A stretch of DNA of 10,186 nucleotides from Planctomycetota bacterium. Lineage in GTDB: Bacteria; Planctomycetota; Phycisphaerae; UBA1845. Both the position numbers and the translations under genes were made by a program. Below, in pieces: positions 1 through 6,420 of this stretch; position 1 is the stretch's first letter; each line of letters starts with the position of its first letter. The notes under the pieces were generated by a model that saw nothing but the letters and a program-made list of their open reading frames with translations, was not told where the DNA came from and did not search any database. The stretch covers positions 1-10,186 of the forward strand of contig JADFRH010000059.1 in the NCBI GenBank assembly GCA_022561415.1. Reading direction: 5' to 3'.

Positions 1-1
1 C

Positions 2-532
2 GTCACGGCCGGTGCGCCGGCGGCGATTTCGCGCCGCGGCATCGATGCCACCGTGTCGATCGAACGCGACAAGGGCTCTTGGGTCGCGCGGCTCACGAAC
101 CGATCCGACCGGGCTCTGCGGATCAACACGAACTTCGGTGCGTCGCCGCCCTTTGCCCAGGCGCGGTGGGTGCATGAGCTGGCGGCTCAGCGCCATGAGG
201 TTCCGGTCGAGCGACGGGCCGGTGCGTCCTGGCACGACTTCGATCCGGCGAAACTCGTATCCCTGCCGGCGGGTGAGTCCTTGACGCTGGCCCGCATCGG
301 CGGCGATGCGCTGCGTCGCGCCCTCACAGACGCCGGGGCGATATTCGAGGGCGACCGGTGGACCCTGCACTTCGAGTATGACAACCTCTGCGGCCGAAGA
401 TGGCAGAAGCGCCAGGGCACCGCCCTGATCGGAAACGACGATGCGCCGCGGATTTTTCAGAGTCTTCTGCCGCGAAACATCCTGACCCATCGTCAGGTCA
501 GCGAACGATTGCCGGCACCGCTGTCGAAGTGA
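2..532 (+). CDS. 3' part of an unrecognised protein, cut by the left window edge
   Basis: An open frame runs from the first bases of the window to a TGA at 530-532. The frame is also open upstream of the GTG at 53, with residues reading ISRRGIDATVSIERDKG across it. I therefore treat the gene as starting outside the window rather than at 53. About 176 residues are visible. They are mixed polar and hydrophobic with no membrane segment, and the stretch near DNA 50-140 (VARLTNRSDRALRINTNFG) reads like a beta-strand-rich domain of a secreted or envelope protein. I do not recognise the family. It ends 48 bp before tatC, which has its own promoter, so the two need not be co-transcribed. The reading frame is probably real because it stays open over the whole 5' part and ends just before a promoter, but the function is unknown. 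Confidence 0.6.
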   Translation, partial: VTAGAPAAISRRGIDATVSIERDKGSWVARLTNRSDRALRINTNFGASPPFAQARWVHELAAQRHEVPVERRAGASWHDFDPAKLVSLPAGESLTLARIGGDALRRALTDAGAIFEGDRWTLHFEYDNLCGRRWQKRQGTALIGNDDAPRIFQSLLPRNILTHRQVSERLPAPLSK

Positions 533-543
533 GGGCGGTGTGT

Positions 544-572
544 TTGACGCCATGATCGGGCATTTCTAGAAT
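544..572 (+). promoter_or_regulatory. sigma70-type promoter of tatC
   Basis: TTGACG at 544-549 (-35) and TAGAAT at 567-572 (-10) are separated by exactly 17 bp, close to the housekeeping consensus. The expected transcription start, about 6-8 bases after the -10 box, falls at 578-580, directly on the tatC start codons (TTG 578, ATG 581, ATG 584). That leaves no room for a Shine-Dalgarno site. Confidence 0.6.
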
Positions 573-580
573 CCGGCTTG

Positions 581-1588
581 ATGATGACTGAAGCGGTACT
601 CGATGAGCCGAAAACGCAACCCTCCACCGAGGAACCGAGTGACGGCTCACGCATGTCATTCGGCGATCATCTCGAGGAGCTGCGCTCGTCGTTGATTCGA
701 GCGCTACTCGGTGTTCTCCTGACGACCATCGTTTGCCTCGTTTTCGGCACGGAAATCCTGGAGATACTCTGCCGTCCGCTCTTCGCCGCACAGCACGCCA
801 ACGGCCTGCCCCCGCTGCTTCAGGCTCTGGCGCCGACGGCCGTGTTCGTAGCGTATCTCAAGGTCGGCTTCCTCGGCGGGCTGGTCGCGGCCATGCCTTG
901 GGTGATCTATCAGGCGTGGCGCTTCGTACAATCCGGCCTGTACGGAACAGAACAGCGGTTCGTTCGGTTTCTCGTTCCCGCGTCGTTCGGCCTGTTCGCA
1001 ACGGGCGTGCTGTTTCTCTATTTTCTCGTTCTTCCGCTGGTCTTCAACTTTTTCATCAAGTTCAATCAGGGTTTCGATGTGCCGGCCTTTGCCGTCGTCG
1101 CGGAGGCACCGACCGACGCGCCCATCAAAGGCAGCGTCCCGCTGAAACTGCCGGTTTATCACAGCGATGCGACCGATACCCGCCTCGGTGACATGTGGGT
1201 CGATGGCCGAACGAATCGCGTGGTGGTCGATACGGGGAACGGCCATTGGTATATGACGCTCACGCGCACGACGGCCGCATCATCGATGCAGAGCCAGTTC
1301 GCGATCGATTACTACGTATCGTTTGTCTTGCTCTTGGCGCTGGCGTTCGGCATCGCTTTCGAGACGCCGATCGTGGTGTTCTTTCTCTCCTGGACGGGCA
1401 TCGTTTCGACGACGGTCATGGCCCAAGGACGGCGCTATGTGGTTCTGGCCGTGATCCTCTTGGCCGCCATCCTCACGCCGCCCGACATCATCAGCCAGAT
1501 GCTCCTGGCCATACCGATGTACCTGCTGTTCGAGCTCGGACTCCTCGCCGCCCGACTCGCGGATCGAAAGACATCGGCCGCAGGATAG
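581..1588 (+). CDS. tatC: Sec-independent protein translocase TatC with a large extracytoplasmic insertion
   Basis: TatC is the inner-membrane receptor of the twin-arginine system. It binds the RR signal peptide together with TatB and recruits TatA for export of folded proteins. From ATG 581 the protein has 335 residues, against a usual 240-260. The family signature HLEELRSSLIRA lies at about residues 30-41, just before TM1. Conserved FGIAFETP is at about 256-263 in TM4, where the glutamate is a family-typical residue. LTPPD follows at about 298-302 and TM6 is near the C terminus. The extra length is mostly a hydrophilic segment at about 163-238, between TM3 and TM4, which faces the periplasm in TatC topology. 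A polar N-terminal extension of about 25 residues precedes the signature. The start is uncertain: TTG 578, ATG 581, ATG 584 or ATG 653. I prefer 581 because the promoter predicts a leaderless message there. No tatA or tatB is visible in the window. Confidence 0.93.
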   Translation: MMTEAVLDEPKTQPSTEEPSDGSRMSFGDHLEELRSSLIRALLGVLLTTIVCLVFGTEILEILCRPLFAAQHANGLPPLLQALAPTAVFVAYLKVGFLGGLVAAMPWVIYQAWRFVQSGLYGTEQRFVRFLVPASFGLFATGVLFLYFLVLPLVFNFFIKFNQGFDVPAFAVVAEAPTDAPIKGSVPLKLPVYHSDATDTRLGDMWVDGRTNRVVVDTGNGHWYMTLTRTTAASSMQSQFAIDYYVSFVLLLALAFGIAFETPIVVFFLSWTGIVSTTVMAQGRRYVVLAVILLAAILTPPDIISQMLLAIPMYLLFELGLLAARLADRKTSAAG

Positions 1589-1740
1589 CGTTGCGGATCG
1601 GCAGCCCCCCGAACTCTTGTGCAGCGAAGAACGTAGACAACTCAGCGTGTTGTCGGTGGAACCTCGATAGAACATCGGGACGCAGAACAGCCGTTGGCTT
1701 GTAGGATGAAGACGCTTCGTTAGGATAGGCATCGCATAGT
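1589..1740. other. non-coding spacer after tatC
   Basis: I find no convincing gene here. A small inverted repeat (GACAAC at 1636-1641, GTTGTC at 1649-1654, 7-base loop) is present but lacks a T-run, so it is a poor terminator candidate. A TAGAAT box at 1740-1745 sits at the border of the heptamer repeat, but no good -35 box stands 16-18 bp upstream, so I do not call a promoter. Confidence 0.4.
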
Positions 1741-1817
1741 AGAATTACGAGTTACGAATTACAAGTTACTGCTGACAGACGCGTAATTTGTAACTCGTAA
1801 TTCTTAGTTCGTAGTTC
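1741..1817. repeat. inverted array of 7-bp repeats forming a long hairpin
   Basis: Four tandem heptamers of type GAATTAC/GAGTTAC (units starting 1742, 1749, 1756, 1763) are followed by a 13-bp spacer (1770-1782). Five heptamers of the complementary type GTAATTC/GTAACTC then follow (units starting 1783, 1790, 1797, 1804, 1811). Positions 1741-1762 pair with 1783-1804 over 22 positions, with a single C-to-T change that still allows a G-U pair in RNA. The remaining 20 bases form the loop. The element is AT-rich in a GC-rich neighbourhood and sits just before the ribosome binding site of the epimerase gene. It resembles the short tandem heptamer repeats known from cyanobacteria and other bacteria. 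It could be a mobile-type repeat, an mRNA hairpin, or both. Confidence 0.85.
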
Positions 1818-1834
1818 TGACGCTTCCTGGCTAC

Positions 1835-1838
1835 AGGA
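1835..1838 (+). promoter_or_regulatory. ribosome binding site of the epimerase gene
   Basis: AGGA stands 7 bases before the ATG at 1846 and fixes that start. The next upstream structure is the heptamer hairpin, which ends 17 bases earlier. Confidence 0.6.
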
Positions 1839-1845
1839 CGATTTT

Positions 1846-2817
1846 ATGAAAGCACTCATCACCGGCGGGGCCGGGTTTATCGGGTCGCACCTCGCGGAGC
1901 GATTGCTCGAGCGCGGCGACGAGGTCATCGCGCTGGACGACCTGAGCACCGGCAGTCTGGGCAACCTCGCCGGCGTGATGGACCACGATCGCTTCCGCTT
2001 CGTCCACGACGACGTCCGACATGCCGACACGATGCACATTCTCATCGAGCAGTGCGACGTGGTGTTTCACCTTGCGGCCGCCGTCGGTGTCCAGCTCATT
2101 GTCGATCACCCGGTGCGCACGATCGAAACGAACATTCACGGCACCGAGGTCGTGCTGTCCGTGGCCAACAAGTTCCGCAAGAAGCTCCTGCTCGCATCGA
2201 CCAGCGAGGTCTACGGCAAGAGCGAGGCGGTTCCGTTTCGCGAGGACGACGACACCGTGCTGGGCTCGACGAAGTTCTCGCGCTGGTCCTACGCCTGCTC
2301 GAAGGCGATCGACGAATTTCTCGGACTGGCCTATCACGAGGAGTACGGCCTGTCCGTCGTCGTCGTGCGATTTTTCAACACCGTCGGGCCTCGACAGACC
2401 GGGCAATACGGCATGGTGATCCCGCGATTCGTCGAGCGGGCCTTGCGCAACGAAACGCTTGAGATCTACGGCACCGGCGAGCAGAGCCGCTGCTTCGGGT
2501 ACGTCGGCGACGTGATCGACTGCGCGCTGGAGCTGATGGACAGCCCGAAGGCCGCGGGACGCGTCTACAACATCGGCAGCACCGAGGAGATCACCATCTC
2601 CGCCCTGGCCGACAAAATTATCGAGATGACCGGCAGCAAGAGCGAAAAGAAGTTCATCTCCTATGAGGAGGCCTACGGTCGGCCGTTCGACGACATGATG
2701 CGGCGCGTTCCCTGCCTGGATCGCGTACGCGAGGCCGTGGGTTACGAGCCGAAGGTTAATCTCACGCAAACCCTCGAACACGTCATTGCGGACATCCGGA
2801 AGAGAAGTTGTCAGTGA
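1846..2817 (+). CDS. NAD-dependent nucleotide-sugar epimerase/decarboxylase (extended SDR family)
   Basis: This 323-residue protein is a full-length extended short-chain dehydrogenase/reductase. The Rossmann motif GGAGFIG is at residues 7-13. The acidic pair D31-D32 at the end of beta 2 points to NAD rather than NADP. The active-site serine region ASTSEVYG is at 117-124 and the catalytic YxxxK is Y149-K153 (YACSK). NTVGPRQTGQYGMVIPRF follows at about 178-195. The WSYACSK context and the TSEVYG motif recall UDP-glucuronate decarboxylase and ArnA-type dehydrogenases, but UDP-glucose 4-epimerase-like enzymes share most of these motifs, so I leave the substrate open. It probably supplies a nucleotide sugar to the downstream glycan genes. 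The last two codons and the TGA stop lie in a heptamer repeat array. The gene is bracketed by two different heptamer arrays, one on each side. Confidence 0.9.
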   Translation: MKALITGGAGFIGSHLAERLLERGDEVIALDDLSTGSLGNLAGVMDHDRFRFVHDDVRHADTMHILIEQCDVVFHLAAAVGVQLIVDHPVRTIETNIHGTEVVLSVANKFRKKLLLASTSEVYGKSEAVPFREDDDTVLGSTKFSRWSYACSKAIDEFLGLAYHEEYGLSVVVVRFFNTVGPRQTGQYGMVIPRFVERALRNETLEIYGTGEQSRCFGYVGDVIDCALELMDSPKAAGRVYNIGSTEEITISALADKIIEMTGSKSEKKFISYEEAYGRPFDDMMRRVPCLDRVREAVGYEPKVNLTQTLEHVIADIRKRSCQ

Positions 2818-2838
2818 TCAGTTTTCAGTCATCAGTCA
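2811..2838. repeat. tandem 7-bp repeats (TCAGTNA type), four units
   Basis: Four consecutive heptamers start at 2811, 2818, 2825 and 2832. Units 1, 3 and 4 fit TCAGTNA and unit 2 is TCAGTTT. The sequence is unrelated to the GAATTAC-type array at 1741-1817. The first unit supplies the TGA stop codon of the epimerase gene (2815-2817), so the array has fused to the end of the reading frame. The stretch is AT-richer than its neighbours. Confidence 0.85.
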
Positions 2839-2844
2839 CGGGAG

Positions 2845-2864
2845 GGCGCGGCTCTTGCCGCGCC
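2845..2864. repeat. perfect GC-rich hairpin before the asparagine synthase gene
   Basis: GGCGCGGC at 2845-2852 and GCCGCGCC at 2857-2864 are exact reverse complements, giving an 8-bp GC stem with a TCTT loop. No T-run follows, so it is not a classical intrinsic terminator. It sits 10 bases before the ATG at 2875, where an RNA hairpin could hinder initiation or separate expression of the epimerase from the next gene. A dispersed GC-rich repeat is equally possible. Confidence 0.5.
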
Positions 2865-2874
2865 ATGTCACTGC

Positions 2875-4761
2875 ATGTGCGGAATCGCCGGGATTTGGGG
2901 TGACGCCGGCGTCGAGCGCCTTGCCGCGATGGCCGATGCCCTGCGCCACCGCGGACCCGACGACGAAGGCACGTGGCGCAGCGACGACGAGCGTCTCGGT
3001 CTGACCTATCGCCGGTTGGCCGTCATCGATTTGGAAGGCGGGCGGCAGCCGATCGCCAATGAAGACGGCCGGGTCGTGGCCGTGTGCAACGGTGAGATCT
3101 ACAACTATCGCGAATTGCGCCAAGAACTCTTCTCACGCGGCCACCGCCTCACGACCCACGGCGACACCGAGGTCATCGTCCATCTCTACGAGGACTACGG
3201 CGATGCGTTCGTCGACAAGCTCCGGGGCATGTTCGCCATCGCCGTCTGGGACGACCGCGAGCGACGTCTGGTCCTGGTCCGTGACCGCGTCGGCAAAAAG
3301 CCGCTCTATTTCAGTGAGTCAAACGGCGAGTTTCTGTTCGCGTCGGAGATCAAGGGTCTGCTCGCCGCGCTGCCGACCGCCCCGGCCCTGGACGAACAGG
3401 CCATCGCGGACTACCTGCGGTGGACCGTCATTCCCGCACCCGGCACGATCTATCAGGGTATTCGCAGCCTGCGACCGGGCGAACGCATGGTCGTACAGGA
3501 CCGTAGCGTCGTTCACGTCGAGCGCTATTGGCAGCAGCGGATGCTGCCCAAGACGCACATGTCGCGTCGCCAGGCCGTGGAACGCGTCGACGATCTGCTC
3601 CGCGAGTCGATTCGGTTGAGGATGCGATCGGACGTTCCGGTCGGCTGTTTTCTGTCCGGCGGAATCGACAGCGGAATCATCACGGCCATCGCTTCGGGCA
3701 TGGCACCTGCGAAGCTGATGACCATGACGATCGGCTTCGAGGACGACGCGTTCGATGAACGCCCGCTCGCCCGGCTAGTCGCCAGGCAATACGGCACGGA
3801 CCACCACGAACTGGTCGTGCGCCCGGACCTGGAGACCGATCTGCCCAAGATCCTCGCCGCGTACGATCAGCCGTTTGGAGACTCATCGGCCATTCCATCG
3901 TTCTACGTCGCCCGGGCCGCCCGTGAGTTGGTCAAGGTGGTACTGACCGGTGACGGTGGCGACGAACTCTTCGCGGGGTACCGGCGATACGTGGCTGCGA
4001 GAATCGGTGGGCACCTTCCCGCTGGACCCTGGAGCGCACTCGCCGGTGCGATGCCCAGCCCACGCGGGTATCGCTCGCCCTACGCGTTCGCGCACCGTCT
4101 CGTTCGGGGAATGTCTTTGCCCCCGATCGAACGCTATCTTTCCTGGTCGGTCGATGCGTTCGGAGCCGACGACGTCAGTGCCATGTGGCGAGCGGATTCG
4201 CAAGACGCCAGGGCGTCATTGGGTGAGCGCTGTGATCGATTCGCGCGGGTGTCACTCGACGATCTACGAGACTGCGGGCCGGTCGACCGAATGCTCGGCA
4301 TGGACTTCGCCACCCTACTCCCGAACGACCTGCTGGTGAAGATGGACATCGCCACCATGGCCCACGGGTTGGAGGCGCGGTCGCCCTTTTTGGATCACGA
4401 ACTGGTCGAGGCCGTCAGTCTTCTGCCCGACGACGTCAAGCTCGGGGGCCTGACCACCAAGCCATTGCTCCGCGACCTCAGTGCCCGGTACGTTCCCAAA
4501 CCCATTCGCACGGCGCCCAAGCGCGGCTTCGAGGTGCCCCTCGTCCGGTGGCTGCGACACGACCTGGCGCCACTGTGCGAGGACGTTGTCCTGTCGCGAA
4601 GTGGGCTTCTGGCTAACCTCTTCGATCGTCGGGCGCTCGAGCGCATCATTCGCGAGCGAGACGGGCTCGATCCCGCGCGATGGGCTCGGCGAACGTGGCT
4701 GCTCCTGACGCTCGGCCTGTGGGACGCCGGTGCTTCGGCGGATCGGACACGCGGTCGATGA
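2875..4761 (+). CDS. asnB: glutamine-hydrolysing asparagine synthase-type amidotransferase
   Basis: The 628-residue protein has the two-domain layout of AsnB. The N-terminal class II glutamine amidotransferase domain begins MCGIAGIWG, and Cys2 becomes the N-terminal nucleophile after Met removal, which fixes the start at 2875. RHRGPDDEG (24-32), RRLAVID (46-52), CNGEIYN (71-77) and GDTE (96-99) line the glutaminase site. The C-terminal ATP-pyrophosphatase domain has the PP-loop SGGIDS at 261-266 and TGDGGDELFAGY at about 358-369. Length and motifs look complete, so it should be active, making an amide from glutamine ammonia and an AMP-activated carboxylate. In exopolysaccharide clusters such proteins often act on sugar uronates or unknown acids rather than aspartate. 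The deacetylase downstream favours that reading, but free asparagine synthesis cannot be excluded. No Shine-Dalgarno site is evident. It overlaps the next gene by ATGA. Confidence 0.93.
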   Translation: MCGIAGIWGDAGVERLAAMADALRHRGPDDEGTWRSDDERLGLTYRRLAVIDLEGGRQPIANEDGRVVAVCNGEIYNYRELRQELFSRGHRLTTHGDTEVIVHLYEDYGDAFVDKLRGMFAIAVWDDRERRLVLVRDRVGKKPLYFSESNGEFLFASEIKGLLAALPTAPALDEQAIADYLRWTVIPAPGTIYQGIRSLRPGERMVVQDRSVVHVERYWQQRMLPKTHMSRRQAVERVDDLLRESIRLRMRSDVPVGCFLSGGIDSGIITAIASGMAPAKLMTMTIGFEDDAFDERPLARLVARQYGTDHHELVVRPDLETDLPKILAAYDQPFGDSSAIPSFYVARAARELVKVVLTGDGGDELFAGYRRYVAARIGGHLPAGPWSALAGAMPSPRGYRSPYAFAHRLVRGMSLPPIERYLSWSVDAFGADDVSAMWRADSQDARASLGERCDRFARVSLDDLRDCGPVDRMLGMDFATLLPNDLLVKMDIATMAHGLEARSPFLDHELVEAVSLLPDDVKLGGLTTKPLLRDLSARYVPKPIRTAPKRGFEVPLVRWLRHDLAPLCEDVVLSRSGLLANLFDRRALERIIRERDGLDPARWARRTWLLLTLGLWDAGASADRTRGR

Positions 4762-5357
4762 GCGTCAAGATTCAGCGCATGGATTTCCTTCATGTGGAGG
4801 AAGTGGCCGCGTTGCACCGGACCGGCATCGATCGCGGGTTCCTCACGCGGCTCGGCCCGAAGCTGCTCGCCGATCTCTACGGGGCCATCAACCGCAGCGC
4901 GCTGGGCTTCGTGTTCGTCGCCGTGGGTGGCGACGGCCGGATTGTTGGTTTCGTCAGCGGTACGACTCGAACCAAGGGGCTCTACCGGTCGATTCTACTG
5001 CGTCGGGGCTGGCGATACGCCGGGCTGGTACTGAAAAAGATGTTCAGTCCGGGCGTGCTGCGCGGGATTGTCCAGACGGTGCTCTATCCGGTTCGCGGCG
5101 CGTCCGATACTCCCGAGGCGGAGCTGTTGTCGATCGTCGTGAGCGAGGAGTTGCGCGGGACCACGGTGGCCGCCGACCTGCTCACGGTCTTGCTCGACGA
5201 GTTTCGGCGTCGGGGCTGCGATCGAGTCAAGCTCATGGTCGGCGAGTCGATGGGGCGAGCCCATGCGTTCTATCTAAAACACGGCTTTGTGTCGGCGGGG
5301 ACGATGCAGCAGCACGGCCATCGATCGGACATTCTGGTGATCGAACTGGCCGGCTAG
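4758..5357 (+). CDS. GNAT-family N-acetyltransferase
   Basis: From the ATG at 4758, which overlaps the TGA of the preceding gene as ATGA, the protein has 199 residues. The frame is open further upstream, but the overlap start gives a GNAT-sized product and suggests translational coupling. The acetyl-CoA-binding core is recognisable: a beta 4 strand ending AELLSIVVSEELRG, then TTVAADLLTVLLDEFRRRG in the position of the Q/RxxGxG/A loop and helix. RAHAFYLKHGF then gives the typical AxxFYxxxGF motif of the C-terminal half. The loop reads RGTTVA, lacking the second glycine of the usual motif, so acetyl-CoA binding may be variant. The acceptor is not predictable. Its place between amidotransferase and deacetylase suggests an amino sugar or a modified glycan precursor. 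Confidence 0.8.
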   Translation: MSVKIQRMDFLHVEEVAALHRTGIDRGFLTRLGPKLLADLYGAINRSALGFVFVAVGGDGRIVGFVSGTTRTKGLYRSILLRRGWRYAGLVLKKMFSPGVLRGIVQTVLYPVRGASDTPEAELLSIVVSEELRGTTVAADLLTVLLDEFRRRGCDRVKLMVGESMGRAHAFYLKHGFVSAGTMQQHGHRSDILVIELAG

Positions 5358-5367
5358 CAGTCCCGCT

Positions 5368-5372
5368 AAGGA
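5368..5372 (+). promoter_or_regulatory. ribosome binding site supporting a GTG start for the deacetylase
   Basis: AAGGA at 5368-5372 is 9 bases before the GTG at 5382. No equally good site precedes the in-frame ATG codons at 5397 and 5478, so this decides the start. Confidence 0.5.
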
Positions 5373-5381
5373 ATTACGCAC

Positions 5382-6284
5382 GTGTCCCTAGCTTTGATGC
5401 CAGAACCCGGCGTTTCAACGCCCGCGTCGCGCGGTACGACTCTCGTGGAGCCCGGCGGGACATCCGTCGTCAATGCGATGACGATTGATCTCGAGGATTG
5501 GGCGCAGGCGGTGCTCGGGACACACCTACCGATTACCGATCGGGTACTCAGAAACACCGAGCGCGTTCTGTCGTTGCTCGACGAGCATCGGATTCGCGCA
5601 ACGTTCTTCGCCCTGGGCAAGGTCTGCGAGAAGTTTCCGAGTCTTCTCGAGGCAATCGCCTCGGCCGGCCATGAGATCGGCACACACGGCTACGGGCACG
5701 ACCTGCTTCATCGAATCTCGCCCCGACAATTCCAGGACGACCTGTCGCGAAGCATGGACATCGTCGAGGCGCAAACCGGCCGGCGACCCATCGGTTATCG
5801 CGCACCGGCGTTTTCGATTACGCGCGAATCTCGGTGGGCGGGGCCGATTCTTGCTGAGGCGGGTATCCGATACAGCTCGAGCATCTTCCCCATCGCCGGG
5901 CGGCGCTATGGCATTGCGGACGCCGAGCGGTTCCCCCATCGGTGGGAGAGCTGCGACCTGATCGAGTTCCCGCTGTCGACGGTTCGGCGATTCGGGCGCA
6001 ACCTCCCGGTCGCAGGGGGCGGTTACCTTCGATTGTTGCCGCGACGCATCCTCGAAGCGGCCGTCCGTGAAACCAATCAGCAGCGACAGCCCTTCGTCAT
6101 TTACTTGCACCCCTATGAGTTGGACGTCAACGAGCTTGCCGAGCTCAAGCGCGACGGTTGGTCGATTGCGTGGCGAACCTTCGTGAATCAATCGCTGTTT
6201 CGCGGTCGGGTCCGCGTGAGGCTGGCCGGGCTCTTCCGCGAGTTCCGCTTCACGACCATGGCCGACGTGCTCGGTTTGGAATAA
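5382..6284 (+). CDS. polysaccharide deacetylase, XrtA/PEP-CTERM-locus type (NodB fold, DUF3473-like C-terminus)
   Basis: The 300-residue protein matches the exosortase-associated deacetylase group by motif. TIDLEDW at 34-40 carries the catalytic and metal aspartates (D36, D39) in the variant first NodB motif. THGYGH at 101-106 gives the metal histidines H102 and H106. GYRAPAFSIT is at about 138-147, YSSSIFPI at about 164-171 and GRNLPVAGGGYLRLLP at about 205-220. IYLHPYELD at about 240-248 provides the last catalytic histidine (H243). In the family these enzymes remove N-acetyl groups from a glycan, probably the exopolysaccharide made with exosortase systems. There is no clear signal peptide: the first 30 residues are polar and poorly conserved. 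It follows the acetyltransferase by 24 bp, so the two are likely co-transcribed. GTG 5382 is chosen from its ribosome binding site; the conserved domain only begins near residue 30, so a later start is possible. Confidence 0.88.
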   Translation: MSLALMPEPGVSTPASRGTTLVEPGGTSVVNAMTIDLEDWAQAVLGTHLPITDRVLRNTERVLSLLDEHRIRATFFALGKVCEKFPSLLEAIASAGHEIGTHGYGHDLLHRISPRQFQDDLSRSMDIVEAQTGRRPIGYRAPAFSITRESRWAGPILAEAGIRYSSSIFPIAGRRYGIADAERFPHRWESCDLIEFPLSTVRRFGRNLPVAGGGYLRLLPRRILEAAVRETNQQRQPFVIYLHPYELDVNELAELKRDGWSIAWRTFVNQSLFRGRVRVRLAGLFREFRFTTMADVLGLE

Positions 6285-6314
6285 GTCGCTCGGCTACCGG
6301 CAACCGACCTATCC

Positions 6315-6420
6315 ATAGCGTTTCTCCGCGCTGCGGCGTAGAATCGCTCTCCTCGCGATGGCAACGATGGGGCGCGAGGGGAGCGAGCAGCTTGAGTCCC
6401 CAGCAAATCACAATGGTCGA
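6315..6420 (+). repeat. left copy of a direct repeat: promoter, leader and first codons
   Basis: This stretch aligns with 7416-7520. Shared parts are ATAGCGTTTCT at the left end, TAGAATCG 24 bases further on, and a block of 40 bases (6381-6420 versus 7481-7520) that differs at only 2 positions. That block includes the ribosome binding region, the TTG start codon and the codons for MSPQQIT. Similarity stops abruptly after GGTCGA at 6420. The region between -10 box and ribosome binding site is less conserved and one base longer than in the right copy. Confidence 0.9.
6316..6344 (+). promoter_or_regulatory. candidate promoter of the methyltransferase gene
   Basis: TAGAAT at 6339-6344 is the -10 box, preceded after 17 bp by TAGCGT at 6316-6321, a weak match to a -35 box. 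The same two boxes with the same spacing occur before the wecA-like gene, which supports both. The weak -35 suggests an activator or a non-housekeeping sigma factor. The leader would be about 40 bases. Confidence 0.45.

Noticed and set aside
481..497. small inverted repeat CCTGAC/GTCAGG near the end of the first gene
   Set aside because: It lies within the coding frame, is short and has no T-run; chance is sufficient in GC-rich DNA.
1636..1654. intrinsic terminator after tatC
   Set aside because: The stem is only 6 bp with a 7-base loop and there is no T-run behind it.
1741..1817. CRISPR array
   Set aside because: Units are 7 bp, directly abutting and in two orientations; there are no repeats of 24 bp or more with unique spacers and no cas genes.
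1831..2781. 316-codon minus-strand open frame opposite the epimerase gene
   Set aside because: It mirrors the codons of a clearly recognisable SDR enzyme in GC-rich DNA, has no family motif that I can see, and is a typical antisense shadow.
5526..6191. 221-codon minus-strand open frame opposite the deacetylase
   Set aside because: The plus strand carries all deacetylase motifs; the minus product is of low complexity and unrecognisable.
6158..6391. N-terminal extension of the methyltransferase upstream of TTG 6392
   Set aside because: The frame is open, but it overlaps the deacetylase end and the duplicated promoter; the conserved leader and ribosome binding site place the start at 6392.
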